A stretch of 64,000 nucleotides of DNA, taken from the NCBI GenBank assembly GCA_016721875.1, contig JADKHG010000002.1, positions 1-64,000 on the forward strand, read 5' to 3'. Numbering within the stretch: the stretch's first letter is position 1; every line of letters starts with the position of its first letter. Positions 50,457 to 59,272 of the stretch are shown piece after piece. The notes beneath the pieces were generated by a model. The model was not told the origin of the DNA and made no database searches. It saw only the letters and a list, made by a program, of their open reading frames with translations. A program made the position numbers and the translations under genes. The DNA comes from Sphingomonadales bacterium (lineage in GTDB: Bacteria > Pseudomonadota > Alphaproteobacteria > Sphingomonadales > Sphingomonadaceae).

Positions 50457-50931
50457 CATCAATCCCGCAGCCTTCGGCGCGTTTTTGCGCAATAAAATCG
50501 GATAGATCGTCCAAAGCTACTCTGTGCGGTGTAATGCCTTCGCCCTCAACCCCTCCGCCTTCGCCAACCTTGGTCAGGCCGGTCGCACGCACCAGCGTGA
50601 AACTTTCGCTGACCATGCCGGGGGACGAATAATATTCGCCGAGCGATTCGAGGTGCGCGGCGCGGTAGCCGGTTTCTTCCTCCAGCTCGCGACCTGCGGC
50701 TTCGAGAGGGTCTTCGCCTTCGGTTTCATCACCGATCAGTCCAGCGGGCAGCTCGATGCAATTTTTTCCCAGCGGCACGCGATATTGTTCGACCAGAAGC
50801 ACATGGCCATCCTCAACCGCGAGGATTACTGCAGCCTTTATTCCGCGTGCGCGGCTGACATATTCCCATTTGCCCTTGCGCTTTGCGGTGACGAATTTGC
50901 CTTGCCAGACGATTTCTTCGGGTTCGTTCAT
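50416..50931 (-). CDS. NUDIX hydrolase (ADP-ribose pyrophosphatase-like)
   Basis: A 171-aa NUDIX enzyme. The Nudix box is GDETEGEDPLEAAGRELEEE plus TGY, and upstream VEQYRVPLGKNCIELPAGLI matches the ADP-ribose/nucleotide-sugar pyrophosphatase group. YYSSPGMVSESFTLVRATGL follows. ATG 50931 (MNEPEEIVWQGKF) is chosen; 50946 is an alternative. It probably clears ADP-ribose or related nucleotides in the cytoplasm. Confidence 0.88.
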   Translation of the reverse strand: MNEPEEIVWQGKFVTAKRKGKWEYVSRARGIKAAVILAVEDGHVLLVEQYRVPLGKNCIELPAGLIGDETEGEDPLEAAGRELEEETGYRAAHLESLGEYYSSPGMVSESFTLVRATGLTKVGEGGGVEGEGITPHRVALDDLSDFIAQKRAEGCGIDVRILGLLGLVAKA

Positions 50932-50954
50932 GCACCATATTTCCACATAAAATT

Positions 50955-51064
50955 CGTCATTCCCGCGAAAGCGGGAATCCAGCTCCTAAGGGACAATTTC
51001 ATACTATGCCCGCTATTGAAACCGGTCGCTCAGGTGATGGATTCCCGCTTTCGCGGGAATGACG
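50955..51064. repeat. MITE-like repeat, second copy
   Basis: Same family as 49514-49623, also 110 bp, with inverted ends CGTCATTCCCGCGAAAGCGG / CCGCTTTCGCGGGAATGACG and a partly conserved interior (GAAACCGGTCGCTCAGGTGA). It lies between the 5' end of the NUDIX gene and the 3' end of the TPM gene, both on the minus strand. Confidence 0.88.
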
Positions 51065-51101
51065 AGGAATATGGGAAAAAGCCGAATCAAGGACGCCTTG
51101 C

Positions 51102-51791
51102 TCAAATCTCTATCAATCTATCCGGCAATTCATTGGGATTTTCGCTACCCTTGGGAAAATGCTCGGCAAGGACAATGCCCATTCGCCGCACCGCTTCGGC
51201 CATGCCTTCGCCGGGGCGAGCGGCGCGGACTTCGCGGATCAGGGCGAGCATTGCATCACCCCAGACTTCGGCCGAAACTTTGCCAGCAATCGCTTCATCG
51301 GCAACGATTTCTGCCTGATGTTCGCGCAGCGACAGATAGAGCAAAACGCCGGTGCGGCCCACGGTCTTGCTTTCAGTGCCGACTTTGAACAGGTCAATCG
51401 CGCGCGCGCGAACGCGGTTTTGCTTCACATGTTTGGGGGTCAAAAACAGCCGCAGCGGCATCCATTTCATCAGCAGCCAAGTGCCAAGCCATTTGCCGCC
51501 AAGGAACAGGAACAACAGCGCCAGATATTCGCCCGGCTTCCATTCATGCCCCCAGCCGCCGAAAAAGCGATCGACCAACCCCATGTAGAAATCGGGCATG
51601 AAGGCGACCACTGACAAAGCAAGGAAGGCAATCACCGTCGCCCAAGCCAAGCCGATATCGCCATAATCGTCGGACAGGTCAGTGACGATAGTGACAATTT
51701 CACCGCTTGTGTGATGCTCTGCCTCGGCAACGGCTGCGGTCACCAATTGGTGGTCGGCTTCGCTGACATGGCTGATTTTTCGCAAGGCCAT
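51102..51791 (-). CDS. TPM domain membrane protein
   Basis: A 229-aa protein. N-terminal TPM-type region (ALRKISHVSEADHQLVTAAV, EHHTSGEIVTIVTDLSDDYG), two membrane segments (LAWATVIAFLALSVVAFMPD; YLALLFLFLGGKWLGTWLLM) and a second half with TGVLLYLSLREHQAEIVADE and IREVRAARPGEGMAEAVRRM. TPM proteins act in the envelope, for example in photosystem or respiratory repair; the exact role here is unknown. ATG 51791 lies 12 bp after the stop of the upstream TPM gene, so LemA-TPM-TPM is one minus-strand operon. Confidence 0.85.
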   Translation of the reverse strand: MALRKISHVSEADHQLVTAAVAEAEHHTSGEIVTIVTDLSDDYGDIGLAWATVIAFLALSVVAFMPDFYMGLVDRFFGGWGHEWKPGEYLALLFLFLGGKWLGTWLLMKWMPLRLFLTPKHVKQNRVRARAIDLFKVGTESKTVGRTGVLLYLSLREHQAEIVADEAIAGKVSAEVWGDAMLALIREVRAARPGEGMAEAVRRMGIVLAEHFPKGSENPNELPDRLIEI

Positions 51792-51802
51792 AATCCGTTC
51801 CC

Positions 51803-52645
51803 CTACCAGCTGCCCGACGCGCCGCCGCCGCCAAAGCCGCCGCCACCGCCCGAGAAGCCGCCAAAGCCGCCACCTCCACCGCCACCCCATGAGGAACCCG
51901 ACGAGCCGCTGCCCCATCCGGAGCCACCGCCCCAGATGATCACCGGGCCGCCCCAATGATCGTCATCATCATCATCGTCGTCGCGCCTTTTTCCGCGATA
52001 TTTGCGGCCTTTACGGCTGATCGAGGCAATGACGGGCAGAATGAAGAAGAAAAACACAAACAGCCAGAACAGCACCATGCCAATCTCGCCGCCGCCATCA
52101 CTGGATTGTTGTTGCGCAGCTTCGGCCGCAATCTTGGCGGCTTCTTCGGGCGGCAGTTCGATCTGGGTGATGATCTTGTCCACGCCATTGTTGATGCCAC
52201 CGGCAAAATCGCCTGCTTTGAAAAAGGGCGTGATGTCGTTGCGGATCACCGAAGAAGCAAAGCCATCGGTCAGGATTGGCTCCAGACCGTAACCGACCTC
52301 GATCCGCAATTTGTGCTCATTGGGCGCAATAATCAGGATCGTTCCATTGTCTTTCTCGGCTTCACCCTTGCCATCCTGTCCAATCGCCCAATGGCGACCG
52401 AGGCGGTAGCCATAGTCAGAGATTTCATAGCCCTGAAGACTGTTCAGCGTCGTCACGACAAGCTGCCGCTTGGTGCGCGTTTCCAGTCCTGCAAGCTTCG
52501 CCGTAAGCGCCGCTTCCTGTGCCGGATCGAGCAGATTGGCCTCATCGACCACACGCCCCGAGAGCGCCGGGAAGGTCTGTGCGTTTGCAACATTCCCGGC
52601 GATAGCCAGCATCAACAGCATCAAGAGGCCGATGGCCTTGCGCAT
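51803..52645 (-). CDS. TPM domain protein with Gly-rich tail (YgcG-like)
   Basis: A 280-aa exported protein. Signal peptide MRKAIGLLMLLMLAIAGNVA then NAQ; TPM domain with ALSGRVVDEANLLDPAQEAA, LETRTKRQLVVTTLNSLQGY, and NGTILIIAPNEHKLRIEVGY with GLEPILTDG; a membrane helix (GMVLFWLFVFFFFILPVIAS); a basic patch and an Asp run (KRRDDDDDDDDHWGG); and a Gly/Ser/Trp tail ending GGASGSW. This is the classic YgcG layout. The intact Gly-rich tail produces a long Pro-rich open frame on the other strand. Confidence 0.9.
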   Translation of the reverse strand: MRKAIGLLMLLMLAIAGNVANAQTFPALSGRVVDEANLLDPAQEAALTAKLAGLETRTKRQLVVTTLNSLQGYEISDYGYRLGRHWAIGQDGKGEAEKDNGTILIIAPNEHKLRIEVGYGLEPILTDGFASSVIRNDITPFFKAGDFAGGINNGVDKIITQIELPPEEAAKIAAEAAQQQSSDGGGEIGMVLFWLFVFFFFILPVIASISRKGRKYRGKRRDDDDDDDDHWGGPVIIWGGGSGWGSGSSGSSWGGGGGGGFGGFSGGGGGFGGGGASGSW

Positions 52646-52668
52646 GCGTATTTTCCCTGAAAAGGGGA

Positions 52669-53271
52669 TTATGGCGTCGGTGCCATGTCCAGCTTCGGAG
52701 CCGCCTCGGCGCCTTCGGTTGTGGCCTTATAGGGGACCATTTCCTTCGCGCCGTGGATCACTTTCGCGCCAATGATGTCGGGGAAGGTGCGGATCGTGGT
52801 GTTATACTGGCGCACCGCTTCGTTATAATCGCGGATGGTGATGCGGACGCGGTTTTCGCTGCCTTCGAGCTGGTCCTGCAATTTCAGGAAGCCTTCCTGG
52901 CTTTTCAGCTGCGGATATTGCTCTACCGAAACCAGCAGGCGCGACAGGCTGCCCGACAGATTGTTCTGCGCAGTCTGGAACGCGGCCATTTTGGCGGGAT
53001 CGTTCAGATCGCCAGGTGCCAGCGTAACCGAAGTCGCTTTTGAGCGAGCCTCGATCACTTCGGTCAATGTCTTGTTTTCCTGTGCCGCCGCTCCCTTCAC
53101 CACATTGGCGAGGTTGGGGATCAGGTTGGCGCGTTCCTGAAACGCGGCCTGCACGTCAGCCCATTTGGCTTTCGCATTTTCTTCAGCCGTCGGCACGCTG
53201 TTGATACCGCAGGCGGAAACAGAAATGGCTGCAACCGGCACCAGCAGGAACTTTGCAAGATTGGAACGCAT
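52669..53271 (-). CDS. lemA: LemA family lipoprotein
   Basis: A 200-aa protein. ATG 53271 (MRSNLAKFLLVPVAAISVSA then CG) gives a lipobox-like signal, and the mature part has the LemA helical pattern: AEENAKAKWADVQAAFQERA, NLIPNLANVVKGAAAQENKT, NNLSGSLSRLLVSVEQYPQL, FLKLQDQLEGSENRVRITIR and DYNEAVRQYNTTIRTFP. AGGAGTTCCTCA precedes the start. LemA next to YgcG-type TPM proteins is a common envelope pairing. It is the first gene of the three-gene operon. Confidence 0.92.
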   Translation of the reverse strand: MRSNLAKFLLVPVAAISVSACGINSVPTAEENAKAKWADVQAAFQERANLIPNLANVVKGAAAQENKTLTEVIEARSKATSVTLAPGDLNDPAKMAAFQTAQNNLSGSLSRLLVSVEQYPQLKSQEGFLKLQDQLEGSENRVRITIRDYNEAVRQYNTTIRTFPDIIGAKVIHGAKEMVPYKATTEGAEAAPKLDMAPTP

Positions 53272-53404
53272 TGAGGAACTCCTTACCCCATAGGAAATGT
53301 GTATTGCATAGATAGGGCAGTATCGAACCGGTTTCAATCGCCACTATCGACATTGGTTAAAAAATCGTTCAAACCCAGCGCGATTAACAACTAGGGGAAC
53401 GCAA

Positions 53405-53821
53405 ATGGGAATGCTCAGCGAATTCAAGGATTTTGTAAACAAAGGCAACGTCATGGATCTTGCAGTCGGTGTGATCATCGGCGGCGCATTTGGTAAAATC
53501 GTTACTGCCTTGACCGACGACCTGATCATGCCGCTTGTGGGCATGGTGTTTGGTAATCTCGATTTTTCGAGCAAATATATCGTCCTTGGCGCAACCGAGA
53601 AGTTCGAAGAGGGCATGTCGCTTGCGGCTGCGAAGGCTTCGGGTGCCAATGTTCTTGCCTGGGGTGACTTTGTATCGGTGCTGATCAATTTCCTAATCCT
53701 CGCCTTTGTCATCTTCCAGCTGGTCAAATTCGCCAACCGCCTGTCGCCGCCCGCGGCTGCAGTTGCTGGTCCGAGCGAAGTCGATCTGCTCACCGAAATT
53801 CGCGACGCGTTGAAGAAATAG
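53405..53821 (+). CDS. mscL: Large-conductance mechanosensitive channel MscL
   Basis: A 138-aa protein with the MscL signature: [40 protein letters not shown] (TM1, pore), [20 protein letters not shown] and [20 protein letters not shown] (TM2), then a cytoplasmic helix [15 protein letters not shown]. It opens on membrane tension to release solutes in osmotic down-shock. Typical length, intact. CTAGGGGAACGCAA precedes the start. Confidence 0.96.
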   Translation: MGMLSEFKDFVNKGNVMDLAVGVIIGGAFGKIVTALTDDLIMPLVGMVFGNLDFSSKYIVLGATEKFEEGMSLAAAKASGANVLAWGDFVSVLINFLILAFVIFQLVKFANRLSPPAAAVAGPSEVDLLTEIRDALKK

Positions 53822-53843
53822 GCTCGCGACGCTAAACTGGCGT

Positions 53844-55156
53844 GATGAATGCGCCAGACACACAAAGAGGCCGTCACCTCGTCGCCAAGGCTTCACTGCC
53901 TGCGACAAGGGGCGGCCTTTTTGCGCGCTTGGCGCACGGGGCAGAAGACCGCTTCTTCGCCCGCATCATCGACCGGATCGATCGCGGGCTTGAGGCTGGA
54001 ACGATCGAGGGGCATTTGCCCGATGGTTCGGCCGTCATCCTTGGTGGCCGCGCGCCCGGTCCGGTTGCCGAGGTTCGACTGAACAATTGGCGCGCGCTGA
54101 CCCGGCTGGTGCGAGGCGGCTCGATCGGCTGGTATGAAGGCTGGGCGGCGGGCGATTGGGAAAGCCCCGATCCAGTGCCGGTGTTCGACCTGTTCATGCG
54201 CAACCGGACATCGCTGGGGACGGTTGGGCGGGCGTCTGGCGTGGCCAAGCTGGCGGGCAAGGTCGCGCACTGGTTCAACCGCAACAACAAGGCCAAGGCA
54301 CGCGAGAATATCGCGGCGCATTATGATCTGGGCAATGATTTCTACGCCGCATGGCTCGACCCGACGATGACCTATTCAAGTGCGGTGTTCGAAAGCGGCG
54401 ATGATCTTGAGGCAGCGCAGCACCGCAAAATTGGCCTGATCCTTGACCGGCTGAACATGAAACCCGGCGACAATCTGCTCGAAATCGGCTGCGGCTGGGG
54501 CGGGCTGGCGGAGGCGGCGCTGGCACGCAGCGCAATCCACTATCATGGCATCACCCTGTCGCCCGAACAAAAAGCCTATGCCGACGCGAGACTGTCGGGC
54601 AAGCCCGGCTGGGCAATCACCCTCACCGATTATCGCGATGTTACGGGCCAATATGACGCCATTGCCAGTGTAGAGATGGTTGAGGCGGTGGGGATGGAAT
54701 ATTGGCCATCCTATCTCGACTGCATCGCGCGCAACCTGACACCCGGCGGTCGGGCGGCACTGCAATATATCCGCATCGAGGATGACATTTTTGAATCCTA
54801 TGCCGACGGCGCGGATTTCATCCAGCGCTATATCTTCCCCGGCGGGATGCTGCTGTCCGAAAGCCGCTTTAGGGCGCTGGCGGCGGCGAGGGGCCTACAT
54901 GGTGCGACCAGCAGGATTATGGCCTGCATTATGCCGAAACGCTGCGGCTATGGCGTGAACGTTTTGACGCGGCGGTTGAGCAGGACGGTTGCCATCAGGT
55001 TTTGACGCAAAATTTGTTGCGCTGTGGCGCTATTATCTGATGTATTGCGAAGGCGGGTTTCGCGGCGGCGGGATCAATGTCGCGCAGGTCACTTTGCAAA
55101 AGGATGCAGATACTAGCACCGTAGCCCTGAGCCTGTCGAAGGGCGCTTCGCAGTGA
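53844..55156 (+). pseudogene. cfa: Cyclopropane-fatty-acyl-phospholipid synthase family methyltransferase, two late frameshifts
   Basis: AdoMet-dependent enzyme acting on membrane lipids. ATG 53844, N-terminal lipid-binding domain, then ENIAAHYDLGNDFYAAWLDP, MTYSSAVFES, motif I LLEIGCGWGGLAEAALARSA and IASVEMVEAVGMEYWPSYLD, IQRYIFPGGMLLSES. After codon ~352 the frame is lost near 54898; other frames give WCDQQDYGLHYAETLRLWRE and then, after a second break near 54990, FVALWRYYLMYCEGGFRGGG. Joined, the protein is ~437 aa and its last codons (TVALSLSKGAS) run into a REP repeat. Without the joins it would end at 55005 and lack the C-terminal helices. Confidence 0.85.
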
Positions 55157-55186
55157 GGCGTGCTTCGACAGGCTCAGCACTACGGT
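55118..55186. repeat. REP-like inverted repeat, overlapping the cfa 3' end
   Basis: Two facing units of the family seen at 40234-40320: ACCGTAGCCCTGAGCCTGTC.. and ..GACAGGCTCAGCACTACGG, separated by a short loop. It lies between cfa and the serine hydrolase gene and supplies the last codons of the cfa reading frame. It may also serve as a transcription stop. Confidence 0.85.
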
Positions 55187-55204
55187 TTTGGCAGGGAGAT
55201 AATA

Positions 55205-56398
55205 ATGAAAAAATGGATTTTGGGCATAGTGGTGGTGGTCGCCATCGCGCTTGGCATAACCTGGTTCAGCATGGACAAGGATATGCGCAACCTTGCTGCC
55301 AATTTGCCGACCAACACTGATGTGCTGTTCTGGTCCATCCCGCAACGCGACGCCGGTTTCCGCGCGATGGACCGGCTGCCTGTCCTTGCCAAATCGAACA
55401 TCATCGACGCTGGCGACACCGTCTATCCGATGCCTAAAGGCGAACCGCTGAAAATCGATACGGATGTTGACGCCTATATGAAGACACAGCGCACCGCCGG
55501 CCTAGTCATCGTGCAGGACGGCAAGATCCGGCTGGAAAAATATGGCCTCGATTTTGACGGCAACGGCAAATGGACGAGCTTTTCGGTCGCCAAGTCGCTC
55601 ACCTCGACGATGGTCGGTGCGGCGGTGAAGGATGGCTATATCAAAAGCCTGCAGGACAAGGTCACAGACTATATCCCCGAAATGAAGGGGTCGGCCTATG
55701 ACGATGTGACCATCGAGCAACTGCTCACCATGACCTCGGGGATTAAATGGAACGAGGATTATGAGGACAAGAAAAGCGACGTCGCGCTGTTCGCCACGCA
55801 CAAGCCCGAACCCGGGATAGACGTCACCGTCAGCTATATGCGTAAGCTTCCGCGCGAAGCGCCTGCTGGCACCAAGTGGGTTTACAAAACCGGCGAGACC
55901 AATTTGATCGGGGTGCTTGTCAGCAAGGCGACCAAGAAACAGCTGTCTGCCTATCTGTCGGAAAAAGTCTGGGCGCCGTTCGGGATGGAACAGGATGCCA
56001 GCTGGCTGCTCGGTTCAACCGGGCACGAGATTAGCGGCTGCTGCATTCAGGCATCAACCCGCGACTTTGCGCGCTTTGGCTTGTTCATGCTCGGCGGGGC
56101 AAAGGTCGGCGGCCAAGCAATCCTGCCTGACGATTGGATCGCCAACGCCACCACCAAGCGCGCCGATATCGGCGTGCCGGGTCGTGGCTATGGTTATCAA
56201 TGGTGGACCTATGACGACGGCAGTTTTGCTGCGCAGGGCATTTTTGGCCAAGGCATTTTCATTGACCCCAAACGCAAGCTGGTGATCGCATCGAACAGCA
56301 ACTGGCCGCGTGCGACCGATGAGCCGTCACAACTGGGGCGTGCTGCCTTTTACAAGGCCGTTCAGGCGGCGGTGGATGCTGAGGGAGCGTGGAAGTAG
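55205..56398 (+). CDS. Serine hydrolase of the beta-lactamase/class C family
   Basis: A 397-aa exported enzyme. ATG 55205 follows GGGAGATAATA and starts an uncleaved or cleavable membrane signal (KKWILGIVVVVAIALGITWF). The catalytic Ser-x-x-Lys is in WTSFSVAKSLTSTMVGAAVK. IEQLLTMTSGIKWNEDYEDK and KWVYKTGETNLIGVLVSKAT (Tyr motif region) follow, and GIFGQGIFIDPKRKLVIASN near the end stands for the third motif. The group includes esterases, D-aminopeptidases and 6-aminohexanoate-dimer hydrolase-like enzymes; sequence style is closest to the last. Substrate not deducible. Confidence 0.85.
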   Translation: MKKWILGIVVVVAIALGITWFSMDKDMRNLAANLPTNTDVLFWSIPQRDAGFRAMDRLPVLAKSNIIDAGDTVYPMPKGEPLKIDTDVDAYMKTQRTAGLVIVQDGKIRLEKYGLDFDGNGKWTSFSVAKSLTSTMVGAAVKDGYIKSLQDKVTDYIPEMKGSAYDDVTIEQLLTMTSGIKWNEDYEDKKSDVALFATHKPEPGIDVTVSYMRKLPREAPAGTKWVYKTGETNLIGVLVSKATKKQLSAYLSEKVWAPFGMEQDASWLLGSTGHEISGCCIQASTRDFARFGLFMLGGAKVGGQAILPDDWIANATTKRADIGVPGRGYGYQWWTYDDGSFAAQGIFGQGIFIDPKRKLVIASNSNWPRATDEPSQLGRAAFYKAVQAAVDAEGAWK

Positions 56399-56417
56399 CT
56401 TTGACCGAGAGATATTT

Positions 56418-56446
56418 ACCGTAGCCCTGAGCCTGTCGAAGGGCGC
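56418..56446. repeat. REP-like single unit
   Basis: ACCGTAGCCCTGAGCCTGTC followed by GAAGGGCGC, one unit of the REP family described at 40234 and 55118, without a facing partner. It lies in the short gap between the convergent serine hydrolase and carotenoid oxygenase genes. Confidence 0.8.
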
Positions 56447-56475
56447 TTTTTCTCATTGCCGGTTGTTGCGCCCTT

Positions 56476-57912
56476 TCACCCAACAACCCAATTTCCATGA
56501 AACCCTGGCGGAATACGGTGCGGGATATGCACGCGCGCAACCGGCGACCCTTCAAAATCCTGTGCATTCAGGATCACCAGTTCGCTGGTCTGGACATTGG
56601 TGTCGATGACATAACCTATCAGCCAGCCATCATCCTCGGCAGTCGCACCGGAGCGTGCAACAAAGACAAATTCGCCGGGGATGCGGCCTGCGCCAAAATC
56701 ATGGACCTGTTTTCCCCCGGCCACCAGATCGTGCTTGAACAGCAAAGTCTGGTCTGGAGAGGAAGCGTCGAAGCCATCGGGCAGTGCCATCGCATAAGCA
56801 TAGCGATAGGGTTTTCCGGTCAGGCTTTCGTTGGGCCGGGGGAATTCCTGTGAGGCATCGTCGATCACTTTGCGCGCAACCTTTCGCGCGACGGGATCGA
56901 TCGTCCAGCGTTCAAACGGCACGCGGGTCGAATCCGGTCCCAGCGCGTCGGGGCGGAACATCTGGTCGTGCGCGCAGACGTCGAGGATGACAGTGCCGTC
57001 GGCATCTTCGTAACCATTGCAAGGGTGGAAGACATAGCAGGGCTCGACGTCGCACCAGATGACATCACCGCCGCTGCCGTTGCGCGGGAGCAGGCCGACG
57101 CGAGCCTTGTGTTCGGGGTTCCAGCGATAGGGGAAGGGGTGACCGCCGATCAAAGCCTTCATCGAGAAAGTGCAGGGCAGGTCGAGGATGATCGCGTAAT
57201 TCTTTGTAATCATGCAATCATGGATCATCGGGCCGTGCTGCACCGCCACCGGTTCTTCGCGGATCACCTTGCCGCTTGCATCAACCACGACATGCCAGAT
57301 GGTGTCGGCAACATCGCCCTTGTAGCAAATTGCGTGCATCTCTCCGCTGTCGGGATCGAGATGCGGGTGCGCCGAAAAAGCATAATGCAACGTGCCGCCA
57401 AAGGGATCGTGCGCGATGGTGTTCAGCTCCGCATCGATCCGCACCGGAAAGCCGCCTGCCTCGACAATCGCCCATGTTTCGCCTGCATGGCCGACAACAT
57501 TGGTGTTGACCGTATCAAAGCGTTCGGAGCGCGTTCCGGGGGCTGGGGGTTCGCCCAATGCCTCGCTGACCTTGGTCGAGCGTATCCATCGGTTGCGATA
57601 CCATAAGGCTTTGCCGCCTTTCAGCCGTACGCCGTGGACCATGCCGTCGCCCAGAAACCAGTGATAGGCTGCCGGATTGGGTGCAATCGGATTGGGACCG
57701 ATGCGGATATAGCGGCCGTCGAGTTCGGCAGGGATTTCGCCCGTCACTCGCAGCTCGTCGAGCGTCAGTTCCGCATCCATCGGCGTGTGTATGCCCGACA
57801 GATAGGGATGCGGTTCAACCGGGGCCTTGGCGCGGTCGCGGTTAAACTCGGCGACCTTCATGATCCCCTTAGTGATTGTTCCGCGGATCAGTGTTTCGAC
57901 GGCGCTTGCCAT
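56476..57912 (-). CDS. Carotenoid cleavage oxygenase family protein
   Basis: A 478-aa non-haem iron dioxygenase of the RPE65/CCO family, which cleaves double bonds in carotenoids, stilbenoids or lignin-derived compounds. It forms a beta-propeller with four His ligands: FSAHPHLDPDSGEMHAICYK, EEPVAVQHGPMIHDCMITKN, WCDVEPCYVFHPCNGYEDAD and RIPPGFHGNWV at the very end. ATG 57912 (MASAVETLIRGTITKGIMKV) is the start. It is divergent from a TetR regulator 52 bp away, which likely controls it. In sphingomonads such enzymes often act on lignostilbene-like or carotenoid substrates, but the substrate here is unknown. Confidence 0.92.
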   Translation of the reverse strand: MASAVETLIRGTITKGIMKVAEFNRDRAKAPVEPHPYLSGIHTPMDAELTLDELRVTGEIPAELDGRYIRIGPNPIAPNPAAYHWFLGDGMVHGVRLKGGKALWYRNRWIRSTKVSEALGEPPAPGTRSERFDTVNTNVVGHAGETWAIVEAGGFPVRIDAELNTIAHDPFGGTLHYAFSAHPHLDPDSGEMHAICYKGDVADTIWHVVVDASGKVIREEPVAVQHGPMIHDCMITKNYAIILDLPCTFSMKALIGGHPFPYRWNPEHKARVGLLPRNGSGGDVIWCDVEPCYVFHPCNGYEDADGTVILDVCAHDQMFRPDALGPDSTRVPFERWTIDPVARKVARKVIDDASQEFPRPNESLTGKPYRYAYAMALPDGFDASSPDQTLLFKHDLVAGGKQVHDFGAGRIPGEFVFVARSGATAEDDGWLIGYVIDTNVQTSELVILNAQDFEGSPVARVHIPHRIPPGFHGNWVVG

Positions 57913-57964
57913 GCTTTTTCTCCTCGATCTTGCCTTTCGACTCGGCAATGTTTACAGCGATAAC

Positions 57965-58573
57965 ATGGCGAGCAATGCTAACAGTGTCAACATCGAAAGC
58001 GAGAAGCGCGGATACCATCATGGCGACCTGCGTTCGGCGCTGGTGCAGGCGGGGCTCGATCTGCTCAAAACGCGCGCGCCCGATGCGGTTTCGCTGCGCG
58101 AAATTGCACGGATGGCAGGGGTCAGCGCAACCGCTGTTTATCGCCATTTCCCCGACAAACAGGCGCTTCTCTCGGCATTGTGCGACGAAGGCGCCGAAGA
58201 TCTGGCCAGACTGCAACAGGCGGCGATGGCGCAGGCGGGTGGTGGCCGGTCGGGTTTTGATGCCGTGGGACGCACCTATGTGCGCTTTGCACTCGCCAAC
58301 CCGACATTGTTCCGGCTGATGATGACCGCGCCGGTTGATTCGTGCGCTCCGCTGGCGGCGCTGGGGCAGGACGTGCTCGCCAAGAAGATTTTGATGGACA
58401 ATATCGCCGCACTTGCTCCGGTCGAAGCCTCTCAGGCAGAGCAAAGGGTGTTTGCGCTCAGGGCCTGGTCAATCGTTCACGGACTGGCGATGCTAATGCT
58501 TGACCGGCAGGTTCCGGCCGATGACGCGCTTATTGACGCAGTGGTGACCAGCGCGTCGGTCGGCGTTGGTTAG
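57965..58573 (+). CDS. TetR-family transcriptional regulator
   Basis: A 202-aa regulator. N-terminal HTH: KRGYHHGDLRSALVQAGLDL, VSLREIARMAGVSATAVYRH and FPDKQALLSALCDEGAEDLA. The C-terminal helical domain (FALANPTLFRLMMTAPVDSC; WSIVHGLAMLMLDRQVPADD) is of the TetR/WHG type. ATG 57965. In the divergent gap there is an imperfect palindrome TGTTTACAGCGATAACA at 57949-57965, a candidate operator overlapping its own start. It probably represses the carotenoid oxygenase gene and itself. Confidence 0.9.
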   Translation: MASNANSVNIESEKRGYHHGDLRSALVQAGLDLLKTRAPDAVSLREIARMAGVSATAVYRHFPDKQALLSALCDEGAEDLARLQQAAMAQAGGGRSGFDAVGRTYVRFALANPTLFRLMMTAPVDSCAPLAALGQDVLAKKILMDNIAALAPVEASQAEQRVFALRAWSIVHGLAMLMLDRQVPADDALIDAVVTSASVGVG

Positions 58574-58923
58574 GGTCGAGGAACAACCACGCCGAAACGG
58601 TGCAGAACCGAATCGAGAATTGCCTGATTGAGCAGATCGGCAAAGGCGCAGCCAACCATCTGGCCATTGTTCCACGCAACCTCTGCCTGCAAAGGTGACA
58701 GTCCCGGCAGCGTCAGCCAGCAGCGTGTACCCGGCGGCATTCCGGTGGTCGCCTCGCAGGCAAAGCCGCCCAGCGACAGGTTGGTGACATTGACCTTGAA
58801 ACCGGTGACGCCCGAGGGACGCAGCGTTGCTGGCACGTCCAGCTTGACGCGCGGCGCACAGCGATCTTCGAGCGCGGCATTGTGATATTCCATCACGGGT
58901 CGTTCAATGGCTTGCAGGGGCAT
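58570..58923 (-). CDS. PilZ domain protein
   Basis: A 117-aa single-domain protein with the c-di-GMP-binding pattern: Arg-rich box EDRCAPRVKLDVPATLR and NVTNLSLGGFACEATTGMPP, then GTRCWLTLPGLSPLQAEVAW. It likely acts as a c-di-GMP effector for motility or envelope functions. ATG 58923 with AGGTGAG upstream; GTG 58926 is an alternative. It overlaps the 3' end of the tetR gene by 4 bp on the opposite strand. Confidence 0.88.
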   Translation of the reverse strand: MPLQAIERPVMEYHNAALEDRCAPRVKLDVPATLRPSGVTGFKVNVTNLSLGGFACEATTGMPPGTRCWLTLPGLSPLQAEVAWNNGQMVGCAFADLLNQAILDSVLHRFGVVVPRP

Positions 58924-58926
58924 CAC

Positions 58927-59272
58927 GACTCACCTTTTGTCTGATATCCCATATCTATCAAAGTGCGATGAACCCGATATTGCGCGAAATGGATAGCGGA
59001 TATTAACCAACCATGCGCTTGGGAATTGGTATGTTTTTTAGAGCCCTGCGCAAACCTTGCAAAAATGCATCTGCACTGCCATATGCCCGCCCGGGAGTCG
59101 GATGGGCGTAGGTGTCGCCAACCCGGTCAGATCCTGACGGAAGCAGCCGCAACGATTTTTCTGCGGGTCATCCGGCTCCTACATCTTCCTGACATTCGCT
59201 TAAGTCGCTTGTTTCGCGCAAAAATCCTGTTTAGCCAGACTGGCATTGCGGATCGACAAGGGGAATAAGCGC
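58927..59272. other. Intergenic region without a clear gene
   Basis: A 346-bp gap between the divergent PilZ and zinc-ribbon genes. The only open frame (59026-59268) encodes a Cys/His/Arg-rich sequence without a ribosome-binding site and looks spurious. The gap should hold both promoters. I see no palindrome or repeat of note. Confidence 0.5.

Noticed and set aside
51711..51959. Pro-rich plus-strand open frame
   Set aside because: It is the complement of the Gly-rich tail of the YgcG-like protein.
59026..59268. 80-codon open frame in the PilZ/zinc-ribbon gap
   Set aside because: No ribosome-binding site, unusual composition and no domain; more likely untranslated leader sequence.
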